Shown here: positions 7,904 through 15,514 of the stretch, one piece after another | Position numbering within the stretch: the stretch's first letter is position 1 | How the letters are laid out: each line of letters opens with the position of its first letter | NCBI GenBank assembly: GCA_910576895.1 | Contig: CAJTJZ010000039.1 | Coordinates: 1 to 28,310, forward strand | Length of the DNA: 28,310 nt | Direction: 5' to 3' | Origin: an uncultured Lachnospiraceae bacterium | Lineage (GTDB): Bacteria; Bacillota; Clostridia; Lachnospirales; Lachnospiraceae | Made by a program: the position numbers and the translations under genes | The notes under the pieces: generated by a model | Told to the model about the DNA's origin: nothing | The model's database searches: none | Seen by the model: only the letters and a program-made list of their open reading frames with translations

Positions 7904-7934
7904 AGAACCGGTCTCGTAGTTTGAGACCGGTTCT
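7904..7934 (+). terminator. Strong hairpin after flagellin 1, weak T-tract
   Basis: AGAACCGGTCTC (7904-7915) and GAGACCGGTTCT (7923-7934) form a perfect 12-bp GC-rich stem with a 7-base loop. Only GTTATG follows, so the U-tract is poor. It may be a leaky terminator or a 3' stabiliser that lets some transcripts continue into maf 17 bases later, keeping flagellin mRNA in excess. Confidence 0.65.
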
Positions 7935-7951
7935 GTTATGAGGAGAAAGAA

Positions 7952-9856
7952 ATGGCAGATTATATGAAAAGGAATTTAATTCCATTATTAAAGCAAAATC
8001 CTGTAATAAAAAATAATTATGAATATTTCAAAAAAATTATATCAAAGCACCTTGCGTCAAAAGAAGTATGGTATCAGAAGAATATATTATATTTTCGGTA
8101 TCAGGAAAAGGAATATAGAGCGTTTGGTAAAAATCCAAAACAAGAAGCAGAATATCTTACAAGAGAAGTAGAACCAACAAGGGATCATTTAATTATTGTT
8201 TTTGGAATGGCAAATATTGAAGTATTGCATACTTTATTACATAAAACAAGTTCAAATACTAAAATTGCTGTTTTAGAGCCTAATTTGGATATTTTTGCTT
8301 ATTGTATTAAAAATTATAATCTGCATGAATACATCTCATCTCCAAAGTTTGGCTTTGTGGTTGGAGATGCACCAATGTTAGATAGAGAAATTAATGTGTA
8401 TTTTACTAGTTCATGGTTGAATTTAGTGCATAATATTTTAGTAATTTCTCTTCCAAATTATTATCTTTATAAAGAGTTTTCAACAGAAATTGTAAAAAAA
8501 GTAAGAGAAGGAATTTTTTCAAAGTTGATGACATTAGGTAATTCATTGGAAGATATGTTAGATGGATTAAGAAACCATTATTTAAATGTTGATACTTGTA
8601 TTTTAGCTGGTGATGGAAGGAAAATAGAGCAAAAATATAAAGGAGTCCCTGCCATTATTGTAGCTTCTGGTCCATCTTTGGATAAGAATATTGATGATAT
8701 TAAAGCAGCACAAGGAAAGGCAATGATTATTGCCTGTGATGCAAGTTATCAAGTCTGCCGAGAACATGGAATTATTCCAGATGCTATTGCAAGTATTGAA
8801 CGTGGAATTGAAACTTATAATGCTTTTTATAAAGGAAGAAATTTTGATAAAGATTTAGTATTACTTGCTCCTTCTCTATTATGGCCAAATATTCATGAAG
8901 AATTTCCGGGAAAACAATTTTTAATAGTAAAGAATTATTTAGGCTTGGAGGGTTGGTGGCAGAGTATGTTTCCAAATGAAGTTCAATTAAATACAGGACA
9001 TTCTTGTGCTACTCTTGCACTTGCTTTTGCAAGATGGGCGGGATGTGATCCTATAATTTATGCAGGGCTTGATTTAGCATATACAGGTGAAAAAAAGCAT
9101 AGTGATAGAATACAAAACGATTCTTTTGGTACAGAAAATACATTGTCAGAAGAAGAAAAGAAAGAAAAGGATATTTGGGTAGAGGATATTTATGGTGATA
9201 AAGTACGAACAAATATGATCTATAATTTATTTCGTCATTATATCGAAGATTGTACAATGATGCAAGGAACAATTATAGATGCAACAGAGGGTGGTGCTTT
9301 AATTCATGGAACAAAGTTAATGACATTAAAAGATGCCATAGCAACTTATTGTAATCGTTCTATGGAAATCAATTTGCAAAATATGATTATTGAACAGCAA
9401 GTAACTGAAAAGGATAAATTAAAAAAATATGAAGAAATTTTAGAAAAAATAGATCATATGATTAATTTATTACTTGATATTCAAAGAAGGGCAGTAAATT
9501 ATTATAGAATTCTTGAGAAATATAAAAAAGTCGATTTTGAAACTTTATCTTATGAAGAATTAGTTTCTGCTGTTATGGAAATGCAACAGGGAAATGAAGT
9601 GTTAGATTTTCTTAATCACAATGCAGAAGAAGCTTATTCATTTTATCAGCAAATTCTTAGACAAACAGTTATTTATGTAAAAAAAATAGGGAATGAAATT
9701 AATGCAAAAACGGTAAAAAGGAATTGGGAACTTCAGCTTAATTTGATGTATTTGATTGATATTACATCTGTATCCGTAGGAAAAGAAATGGATATTATGC
9801 GAGAATTTATTCTTAAGAAAAAAGCATTACAGGAGGTAGTAGTAGATGATCAGTGA
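7952..9856 (+). CDS. maf: Maf-type motility accessory factor, flagellin glycosyltransferase (DUF115/MAF_flag10)
   Basis: Maf proteins are needed to attach nonulosonic acids (pseudaminic or legionaminic acid) to Ser/Thr of flagellin in the cytoplasm. The 634-aa product has the conserved MAF core: VPAIIVASGPSLDKNIDD (232-249), ACDASYQVCREHGIIPDAIASIE (261-283), then NTGHSCATLALAFARWAGCDPIIYAGLDLAYTGEKKHSD near residues 350-388. The N-terminal 200 residues form a less conserved Rossmann-like domain with VFGMANIEVLHTLL. Its place between two flagellins and upstream of a full Pse pathway makes pseudaminic acid the likely donor sugar. Ribosome-binding site GAGGAG. The stop overlaps the next small gene by 11 bases. 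Confidence 0.9.
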   Translation: MADYMKRNLIPLLKQNPVIKNNYEYFKKIISKHLASKEVWYQKNILYFRYQEKEYRAFGKNPKQEAEYLTREVEPTRDHLIIVFGMANIEVLHTLLHKTSSNTKIAVLEPNLDIFAYCIKNYNLHEYISSPKFGFVVGDAPMLDREINVYFTSSWLNLVHNILVISLPNYYLYKEFSTEIVKKVREGIFSKLMTLGNSLEDMLDGLRNHYLNVDTCILAGDGRKIEQKYKGVPAIIVASGPSLDKNIDDIKAAQGKAMIIACDASYQVCREHGIIPDAIASIERGIETYNAFYKGRNFDKDLVLLAPSLLWPNIHEEFPGKQFLIVKNYLGLEGWWQSMFPNEVQLNTGHSCATLALAFARWAGCDPIIYAGLDLAYTGEKKHSDRIQNDSFGTENTLSEEEKKEKDIWVEDIYGDKVRTNMIYNLFRHYIEDCTMMQGTIIDATEGGALIHGTKLMTLKDAIATYCNRSMEINLQNMIIEQQVTEKDKLKKYEEILEKIDHMINLLLDIQRRAVNYYRILEKYKKVDFETLSYEELVSAVMEMQQGNEVLDFLNHNAEEAYSFYQQILRQTVIYVKKIGNEINAKTVKRNWELQLNLMYLIDITSVSVGKEMDIMREFILKKKALQEVVVDDQ

Positions 9857-10136
9857 AAAAATATTAGTGACAATAGAAGAATTGATTAATATTATCTATT
9901 CTCCTGATCAAAATGGATTGGATCGTGTTTTGTTACAGATTCTTGATATGTTTGATAAAATGATACAGGATATGTTGGAACTTGGTTATACCGTGGATAT
10001 GACAGAAGAATTATTGCCGCTTCAAAATGCTTATATGAAAAAAGATTATGTTGAGTTAGCAGATATCTTATTGTATGATATAAAACCAAAGATTCAAGAA
10101 ATTTTATGTATAGAGAAAGAAAATTTGAATTTTTAA
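9846..10136 (+). CDS. Small helical protein coupled to maf, unknown function
   Basis: A 96-aa acidic protein, predicted all-helical by composition, with no cysteine apart from one near the C-terminus and no membrane segment. I do not recognise a family. The start overlaps the end of maf by 11 bases and has AGGAGG inside the maf tail, so translation should be coupled to Maf. Features seen: LDRVLLQILDMFDKMIQDML (about 25-44) and ELADILLYDIKPKIQEIL (about 71-88), both amphipathic. The coupling suggests a partner, chaperone or specificity factor for Maf or flagellin. This is inference only. Confidence 0.75.
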   Translation: MISEKILVTIEELINIIYSPDQNGLDRVLLQILDMFDKMIQDMLELGYTVDMTEELLPLQNAYMKKDYVELADILLYDIKPKIQEILCIEKENLNF

Positions 10137-10263
10137 ATAGAAGAATAAATAGTTTACTGTTTATTGAAAGATGAAAGGAAAAAAGTAGTCTTTAGATGAT
10201 ATAATTAATATAGGAAATAAGTCATAAAAAGAATTATTTTTTTGAGAAAATGTAATTTTGCAT

Positions 10264-10290
10264 TAAGCTTTTGAAGAAATAGTACGATAT
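10264..10290 (+). promoter_or_regulatory. Probable sigma-28 promoter for flagellin 2
   Basis: TAAG (10264-10267), exactly 15 bases, then TACGATAT (10283-10290), two mismatches from GCCGATAT. Spacing is identical to the two better sites upstream of flaG and flagellin 1. It predicts a leader of about 105 bases. Confidence 0.65.
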
Positions 10291-10301
10291 ATATTATGGA
10301 A

Positions 10302-10395
10302 GTTATCTATAAGAATTAGATAACATAGTAACTTAATAGTAACAAAATGCGGTTAGCATTTTATTAAGGCAAGGAGGCCGATGATAACAAGGAGG
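10302..10395 (+). promoter_or_regulatory. Flagellin 2 leader: two hairpins and tandem AAGGAGG (candidate CsrA sites)
   Basis: A hairpin with 8-bp arms (10302-10309/10317-10324) and one with 7-bp arms (AAAATGC 10344-10350/GCATTTT 10356-10362) are followed by two identical AAGGAGG motifs at 10371-10377 and 10389-10395, exactly 18 bases apart. The second is the ribosome-binding site of flagellin 2. Two GGA motifs at this distance suit a bridging CsrA dimer. Confidence 0.6.
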
Positions 10396-10403
10396 TACTT
10401 TAG

Positions 10404-11714
10404 ATGGTTATTCAACACAATATGGCTGCGATGAATGCATCAAGACAGCTTGGTATTACAACAGAAAAGCAAAAGAAAAGTACAGAAAAATTAAGTTCCG
10501 GTTACAGAATTAATCGTGCAGCAGATGATGCTGCTGGTTTAGCGATTTCTGAAAAGATGCGTGGACAGATTCGTGGTTTGACACAAGCATCTACAAACAG
10601 TGAGGATGCAATTTCTCTTATACAGACAGCAGAAGGTGCACTTCAGGAAACACAAAATGTTCTTCATCGTATGAGGGAGCTTGCTGTGCAGGCAGCAAAT
10701 GATACAAATACAGATGATGACAGAACACAAATTCAAAAAGAAATTAAACAGCTTACAAATGAAGTTGATAGAATTGCTACATCTACAGAGTTTAATACAA
10801 GAAAGCTTTTAGATGGCAGCCAGAAGGGACAACAGGAATATAAAGATGGTGAAACTTCAATTGAGGGTTCTTTTCAGTCAGGAGCTGTATCTGTTGTCAA
10901 TACATCAGCTGCTAATTTATGTGCTATTGAAGATGTACTTCGTTTAACAATACAGATGGATATTACAGAGGGCATTGATCCCCTTACTTATCCTAGTACG
11001 GCAGTTTCAGATGGAGCACATATTTCATTTGAGTCATTACAGGGGCTTCAATGGAAAGATGAAATTACAGTAGAGATCGATGAGAAAGATATGCTTATTA
11101 AGATTCCAAAGGGATTATATGAAAATAAATCTGCTGTTACGGATAGTAATGATGCTGCTGGTGAGCTAGAGTTTAGAATACAGGGGTATGGATGCTTAAA
11201 AGCAGGTGATACAATTACAATTGCTATGGAAAAAGCATTGCCATCAAAACCAGTAGAAAATAGAAAAGATCCTTTGCGTTTTCAAGTAGGAGCAAACGCA
11301 GGTCAGGAAGTAACACTTGGTATTAATAGTATGAAGGCACAGGATCTTGGTATTGTGCAAACATCTACTAGTGTTAGTGATGCTACTCTTGAAAATAAGA
11401 ATGGAGATGCTTTAGATGTTACTGTTCAAGCAAAAGCATCACTTGCAATTGAAGCATATGATCAGGCATTAACAAAAGTTTCTACACAAAGGGCAAAATT
11501 AGGTGCTGTTCAAAATAGATTAGAACATACAATCGCTAATTTGGATACGGCGGCTGAAAACTTACAAGCATCAGAATCTCGTATTCGTGATGTTGATATG
11601 GCTGATGAAATGGTTGAATTTAGTAAATCCAATATTTTGCAGCAAGCAGGTACTTCTATGTTAAGTAATGCAAATAGTTCTACACAAACAGTATTGCAAT
11701 TATTGAATCAATAA
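10404..11714 (+). CDS. Flagellin 2 (paralogous filament subunit)
   Basis: A second flagellin of 436 aa. Residues 1-140 and the last 100 or so are closely similar to flagellin 1 (KLSSGYRINRAADDAAGLAISEKMRGQIRGL; TIANLDTAAENLQASESRIRDVDMADEM), while the central domain (about 141-330) is clearly diverged and more acidic. This suggests old duplication with selection acting on the exposed part. Two central cysteines, C173 and C264, are at different places than in flagellin 1. It has its own sigma-28-like promoter, CsrA-type leader and terminator, so the two flagellins can be expressed independently. It lacks any signal peptide, as expected for type III export. Confidence 0.96.
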   Translation: MVIQHNMAAMNASRQLGITTEKQKKSTEKLSSGYRINRAADDAAGLAISEKMRGQIRGLTQASTNSEDAISLIQTAEGALQETQNVLHRMRELAVQAANDTNTDDDRTQIQKEIKQLTNEVDRIATSTEFNTRKLLDGSQKGQQEYKDGETSIEGSFQSGAVSVVNTSAANLCAIEDVLRLTIQMDITEGIDPLTYPSTAVSDGAHISFESLQGLQWKDEITVEIDEKDMLIKIPKGLYENKSAVTDSNDAAGELEFRIQGYGCLKAGDTITIAMEKALPSKPVENRKDPLRFQVGANAGQEVTLGINSMKAQDLGIVQTSTSVSDATLENKNGDALDVTVQAKASLAIEAYDQALTKVSTQRAKLGAVQNRLEHTIANLDTAAENLQASESRIRDVDMADEMVEFSKSNILQQAGTSMLSNANSSTQTVLQLLNQ

Positions 11715-11741
11715 AAATTTAAAAATTGAATGATAAAATAA

Positions 11742-11798
11742 GGAGCTTTCGCTTTTAAAAATAAAAATCTATAAAGCGACAGCTTCATTTTTAATTTT
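11742..11798 (+). terminator. Intrinsic terminator after flagellin 2
   Basis: GGAGCTTTCGCTTT (11742-11755) pairs, with two mismatches, with AAAGCGACAGCTTC (11773-11786); ATTTTTAATTTTATTTT follows. It closes the flagellar part of the window. Confidence 0.75.
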
Positions 11799-11828
11799 AT
11801 TTTAAAGAGTGTGATTTTGACAATAATA

Positions 11829-11857
11829 TTGATTTTCTTTGTTTTTTGTGCTATGCT
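11829..11857 (+). promoter_or_regulatory. Sigma-A promoter for the methyltransferase gene
   Basis: TTGATT (11829-11834), 17-base spacer, TATGCT (11852-11857), with TGC just before the -10 hexamer (extended -10). The predicted leader is about 155 bases. This fills the otherwise empty 304-base gap between flagellin 2 and the methyltransferase together with the terminator. Confidence 0.65.
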
Positions 11858-12018
11858 AAAATAGAGTAAAGAATAATCATTTTGGAAATTGAGGACAAAA
11901 AGTAGTGATAACCAGTATTTATTATATTATGTAATTAGAATTTAAAGAAGTTAAAAAGATTCTGCATTATAAACAGGAATATAATTTAATGAAGGTGAAT
12001 GGAAACAAAGGAGAAGGT

Positions 12019-12942
12019 ATGGAAAAAGGATTATTAACAAAGATTAAAGAAATATATAAAAATAAACAAAATATAATAGAATATCTTAAAAATAAAGATA
12101 ATCGTACTCAAAATTCATTTGAAGATATTATGATTAGCTATGATTTTCAGGCAGGAGTATATGTAAAAAATTATTTTAAGCATAAAGATGATGAAGTTTG
12201 GAAAAAATATTATGATGAAATTACACAAGTGATAGAAAAATATCTGAATCATCTTGATCATGTTGTTTTATTTGAAGCAGGTTGTGGAGAAGCAACTACA
12301 TTAGTATCAGTTTGTGAAAAACTTAACAGTAAAAAAATAAAAAGTATATATGGTCTAGATGCTTCTTTTTCCCGTCTTATGGTTGCAAAGCAATTTTCAA
12401 AAATAAAGGAAATAAATGTTAATTTAATTATGGGTGATATGATGAATATGCCTATATGTGATGGTGCATGTGATATAGTATTTACAGTTCATGCATGTGA
12501 GCCAAATGGCGGAAATGAAGAAAAAATTTTAAAAGAATTGTTAAGAATAACTAATGCATATTTAATTTTATTTGAACCAGCATATGATTTAGCAAATGAA
12601 GAAGCTCGTAGACGTATGGAAAAATATGGTTATATAACAAAATTATATGATGTAATCTGTGAAATGGGATGTGAAATAGTAGAACATCGTCTTTTGGGAG
12701 TAAATTTAAATAACAATAATCCTACAGGTATTACAGTGATTCGGCAAAATAAAAAGAAAACATATGAAAGTATGATATTGGCAGATCCAATATCAAAAAC
12801 TCCTGTCGTTCAATTTGATGATGCCCTATGGTCTGAAGAAAGTATGTTGTTATTTCCAAGAATTAGTGATATAAGTTGTATGTGTGAGGGTAATGCAATT
12901 GTAGCAACAAAATATGGAAAATATAAAGATACTAATATTTAG
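12019..12942 (+). CDS. SAM-dependent methyltransferase with degenerate Trm112-like tail
   Basis: A class I methyltransferase: motif I VVLFEAGCGEATTL (82-95), the acidic strand end YGLDAS (111-116), then NLIMGDMMNMPICDGACDIVF (motifs II-III) and a post-motif helix. The last 55 residues (about 245-300: LADPISKTPVVQF, then LLFPRISDISCM) follow the pattern of the Trm112/UPF0434 zinc-ribbon fold, but the usual CPxCK cysteines read DPISK. Start chosen at 12019 because AAAGGAGAAGG lies just before; ATG 11989 in frame has weaker spacing. Between flagellin and Pse genes, a role in methylating the glycan or flagellin lysine is plausible, but the substrate cannot be read from sequence. Confidence 0.8.
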   Translation: MEKGLLTKIKEIYKNKQNIIEYLKNKDNRTQNSFEDIMISYDFQAGVYVKNYFKHKDDEVWKKYYDEITQVIEKYLNHLDHVVLFEAGCGEATTLVSVCEKLNSKKIKSIYGLDASFSRLMVAKQFSKIKEINVNLIMGDMMNMPICDGACDIVFTVHACEPNGGNEEKILKELLRITNAYLILFEPAYDLANEEARRRMEKYGYITKLYDVICEMGCEIVEHRLLGVNLNNNNPTGITVIRQNKKKTYESMILADPISKTPVVQFDDALWSEESMLLFPRISDISCMCEGNAIVATKYGKYKDTNI

Positions 12943-13004
12943 AGAATAAAAAAGATTATTTTAGTTAGTTCATTTTAAAAAATTAAATAGGTATGGAGAA
13001 AATA

Positions 13005-13102
13005 AAAATTAAAAAATAAGTCTGCCTTATACTTGACAGGTCTGGGCAGACTTATATAACACCAAGGAAAGTCAACCACTTTGTGAGCGGTTGCTCTTTT
13101 AT
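13005..13102 (-). ncRNA. Candidate small RNA on the minus strand
   Basis: On the minus strand, TTGAAT (complement of 13132-13137), a 17-base spacer and TATATT (complement of 13109-13114) with TGC before the -10 form a good sigma-A promoter. About 50 bases after the expected start comes an 11-bp perfect stem (13045-13055 with 13016-13026) followed by TTTTT AATTTTT, a canonical terminator. The transcript of about 98 bases also holds a hairpin CAACCGCT/AGTGGTTG (13093-13073). No real ORF with a start and ribosome site is seen. Opposite it lies a plus-strand promoter, as in antisense RNA pairs. Confidence 0.5.
13033..13060 (+). promoter_or_regulatory. Plus-strand sigma-A promoter facing the small RNA
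   Basis: TTGACA (13033-13038, perfect), 16-base spacer, TATAAC (13055-13060). The -35 lies in the loop and the -10 overlaps the end of the inverted repeat 13016-13055. Its product would start near 13067 and soon meet the hairpin 13073-13093. Confidence 0.55.
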
Positions 13103-13104
13103 TT
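13073..13104 (+). terminator. Plus-strand terminator-like hairpin
   Basis: CAACCACT (13073-13080) pairs with AGCGGTTG (13086-13093) with one A-C mismatch, then CTCTTTTATTT. It could end the methyltransferase transcript or a short RNA from the promoter at 13033-13060. Confidence 0.55.
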
Positions 13105-13155
13105 ATCTAATATAGCATATTTGAAAGTGAAATTCAAGTATTTTCAAATAGAAAA

Positions 13156-13363
13156 TCAGAATAAACGCATGAACGAAATTAGAGCAAATTTTCGATTAAT
13201 ATTTAGTAAAATTAACAAGAACATTTTTTCGGTTTTATGGCAATACGATAGCAGAACGTTACTATTATAAGTGATTAGATAATTTTTCATCAAAATCACA
13301 ATATAAAATTGAACAAAAAATGCGGCTTTTTTGTAATGATTTCCGTTTATGCGTTTATTCTGA
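13156..13363. repeat. 208-bp segment bounded by inverted repeats (MITE-like)
   Basis: TCAGAATAAACGCAT at 13156-13170 is the perfect reverse complement of 13349-13363. The match continues inward imperfectly (AACG, then AAAT) to about 24 bases. The inside is very AT-rich with no ORF, and both ends abut AAAA. This is the architecture of a miniature inverted-repeat element. It occupies most of the gap before pseB. The only other thing seen is an AAAAAATGCGGCTTTTTT stem-like sequence at 13315-13332. Confidence 0.5.
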
Positions 13364-13411
13364 AAAATAAAAAAATAAATATAGATCTTATAAAGATGGA
13401 GGGTTATAGAA

Positions 13412-14404
13412 GTGTTAAACGATAAAGTAATTTTAATTACAGGAGGAACAGGATCGTTTGGAAAAAAATGTTTACAAATGATTTTTGATCGATATACACC
13501 TAAAAAAGTGATTATTTATTCTCGTGATGAATACAAACAAAGTGTAATGAGAACAGAATTTGAAAATAAGATTGATATAAAAAAAGTAAGATTTTTTATT
13601 GGTGACGTTCGTGATAAAGACAGACTTTATCGGGCTTTTGATGGTGTTGATTATGTTATTCATGCAGCGGCTATGAAGCAAGTTCCAACTTGCGAGTATA
13701 ATCCGTTTGAAGCCATTAAAACAAATATTCATGGTGCACAAAATGTTATTGATGCTGCTCTTGATAGAGGAATAAAAAAGGTAGTAGCATTATCTACAGA
13801 TAAAGCAGTGAATCCAATTAATCTTTATGGTGGTACAAAACTAGTATCAGATAAGTTATTTCAATCAGCAAATGCTTATAGGGGAAGTAAACATACTTGT
13901 TTTTCTATTGTCCGTTATGGAAATGTAGCAGGTAGTAGAGGTTCTGTGATACCAATTTGGAGAAACATTATTGAAAGTGGTAGTATTACATTAGGTATTA
14001 CAGATAAAAGAATGACACGTTTTTGGATTACATTGGAGCAGGGTGTGGAGTTAGTATTTAAGGCACTTGAAGAATCAAAGGGTGGTGAGACTTATATTTC
14101 TAAAATTCCATCCTTTTATATCACTGATCTTGCAAAGGCAATGTTGCCAGATGCAGAGATAAAGGAAATTGGTATTAGAGAAGGTGAAAAACTTCATGAA
14201 GTTATGATAACAAAAGATGACTCTCGTATGACTTATGAATATGATAAGCATTATATTATTTATCCAAATTTTGAATGGATGAATTTAAAAAAGAATTTAT
14301 TGCCAGGAGGAAAATTAGTTAAGGAAGGATTTGAATATGATTCTGGTTCTAATAAGGAATGGTTAAGTATAGAACAATTAAGAGTAGCTTTAAAAGAAAT
14401 ATAA
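13412..14404 (+). CDS. pseB: PseB, UDP-N-acetylglucosamine 4,6-dehydratase (inverting)
   Basis: First step of pseudaminic acid synthesis: C6 dehydration and C5 inversion of UDP-GlcNAc with bound NADP. The 330-aa product is an extended short-chain dehydrogenase with GGTGSFG (11-17), HAAAMKQVPTCEYNP (84-98), and the catalytic TDK (129-131) and YGGTK (139-143), equivalent to the Asp/Lys/Tyr triad of Campylobacter PseB. The presence of MKQVP is typical of PseB. GTG start with ATGGAGGG upstream. It opens a run of Pse genes with short gaps (26, 43 bases, then overlap). The MITE-like segment directly upstream could influence its promoter. Confidence 0.93.
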   Translation: MLNDKVILITGGTGSFGKKCLQMIFDRYTPKKVIIYSRDEYKQSVMRTEFENKIDIKKVRFFIGDVRDKDRLYRAFDGVDYVIHAAAMKQVPTCEYNPFEAIKTNIHGAQNVIDAALDRGIKKVVALSTDKAVNPINLYGGTKLVSDKLFQSANAYRGSKHTCFSIVRYGNVAGSRGSVIPIWRNIIESGSITLGITDKRMTRFWITLEQGVELVFKALEESKGGETYISKIPSFYITDLAKAMLPDAEIKEIGIREGEKLHEVMITKDDSRMTYEYDKHYIIYPNFEWMNLKKNLLPGGKLVKEGFEYDSGSNKEWLSIEQLRVALKEI

Positions 14405-14430
14405 TTTAGAAAAATGAAAAAAGGAAGAGT

Positions 14431-15471
14431 ATGAAAAAAATTTTTATCCGTGCTGATGGTAATCCTGTATTGGGGTTAGGTCACATTATTCGTTGCTGTT
14501 CTATTGCAGAGGCATTAGAAAAAAAAGGAGTCTTTTGTTGTTTCTTAGTCGCAGATGAAGATTCAGCAATAATTGTAAGAGAACATGGTTTTAGGGTTTT
14601 GCAATTGAACAGTATGTGGAATGATTTAGATCAAGAAGTAAATAGTATGATTAATATAATACAAACAGAACAAATAGATCTTCTTTTAATAGATTCTTAC
14701 TATATATCGGATAATTATTTAAAAAAAATGCGTCAATATACTACGACAGCATATTTAACAGGAATGAATAATTTTTTATACCCTGTAGATATTTTGATTA
14801 ATTATCATATTTATGCAAAACATTTAGGATATCAAGAACAATATAAAAAAAATACTAAATTAGTTCTTGGGTGTCAGTTTGCACCACTTCGCAGAGAGTT
14901 TTCTATAGAACCTATATACATGAGAGATGAAAAAAAGATTTTTATTACAACAGGTGGAACAGATCCATATGAGGTTATGCCTGCGTTGCTTGAATTATTA
15001 TTAGAATCCGATTGTAAACAATGGGAATACCATATTATTATAGGCAAATATTATAAAAAACAAGAAATAGAAAAACTGTATAAATTAAAGGACAAGACAA
15101 GAAATATATTTTTTTATAAAGATATTCAGAATATAGAAAAAATTATGAAAAATTGTTCTATTGCAGTTTCAGCGGCTGGTTCTACATTATATGAGTTATG
15201 TGCTTGTGGAATACCAACAGTAGTATTTGCATTTGCCGATAACCAACTTTTATCTTTAAAAGCGTTTTCTGAACAAAATTTTGCAGAATCTGCAGGAGAT
15301 GTTCGGCAAAATTTTACAGAGAATCTTAAGAAAATTGTGGACGGAGTATTACGATATGCCATGAATAAGGAATTATGTATAAAACGTTCTAACAGTAATA
15401 GAAAAAAAATTGATGGAAAGGGAGCCGAAAGGCTGGCAAAAATATTAATATATGAAAGTAGTAGAGGATAA
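14431..15471 (+). CDS. pseG: PseG, UDP-2,4-diacetamido-2,4,6-trideoxy-beta-L-altropyranose hydrolase
   Basis: Fourth step of the Pse pathway: removes UDP from UDP-2,4-diacetamido-2,4,6-trideoxy-L-altrose, releasing the free sugar. The 346-aa GT-B-fold protein has the N-terminal loop GLGHIIRCCSIAEAL (15-29) containing the catalytic histidine (H18, equivalent to H17 in Campylobacter), and the C-terminal nucleotide-binding part FITTGGTDPYE and SAAGSTLYELCACGIPTVVF. PseG is specific to pseudaminic acid; legionaminic acid pathways use an unrelated hydrolysing epimerase. This gene is therefore the best evidence for which sugar is made. Confidence 0.92.
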   Translation: MKKIFIRADGNPVLGLGHIIRCCSIAEALEKKGVFCCFLVADEDSAIIVREHGFRVLQLNSMWNDLDQEVNSMINIIQTEQIDLLLIDSYYISDNYLKKMRQYTTTAYLTGMNNFLYPVDILINYHIYAKHLGYQEQYKKNTKLVLGCQFAPLRREFSIEPIYMRDEKKIFITTGGTDPYEVMPALLELLLESDCKQWEYHIIIGKYYKKQEIEKLYKLKDKTRNIFFYKDIQNIEKIMKNCSIAVSAAGSTLYELCACGIPTVVFAFADNQLLSLKAFSEQNFAESAGDVRQNFTENLKKIVDGVLRYAMNKELCIKRSNSNRKKIDGKGAERLAKILIYESSRG

Positions 15472-15514
15472 AAAATATAAATGTTGATTTTTATATGATG
15501 GAAAGGAAAATTAG

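Noticed and set aside
10381..10434. 17-codon upstream ORF after the first AAGGAGG before flagellin 2
   Set aside because: The spacing from GGAGG to its ATG is only 3 bases, and the peptide has no notable features. The motif is better explained as a regulatory GGA site, though coupling through this ORF cannot be excluded.
13010..13106. Minus-strand peptide readings through the candidate small RNA (for example one ending KWLTFLGVI)
   Set aside because: No start codon with a ribosome site precedes them downstream of the predicted promoter, so a coding role is not supported from this window.
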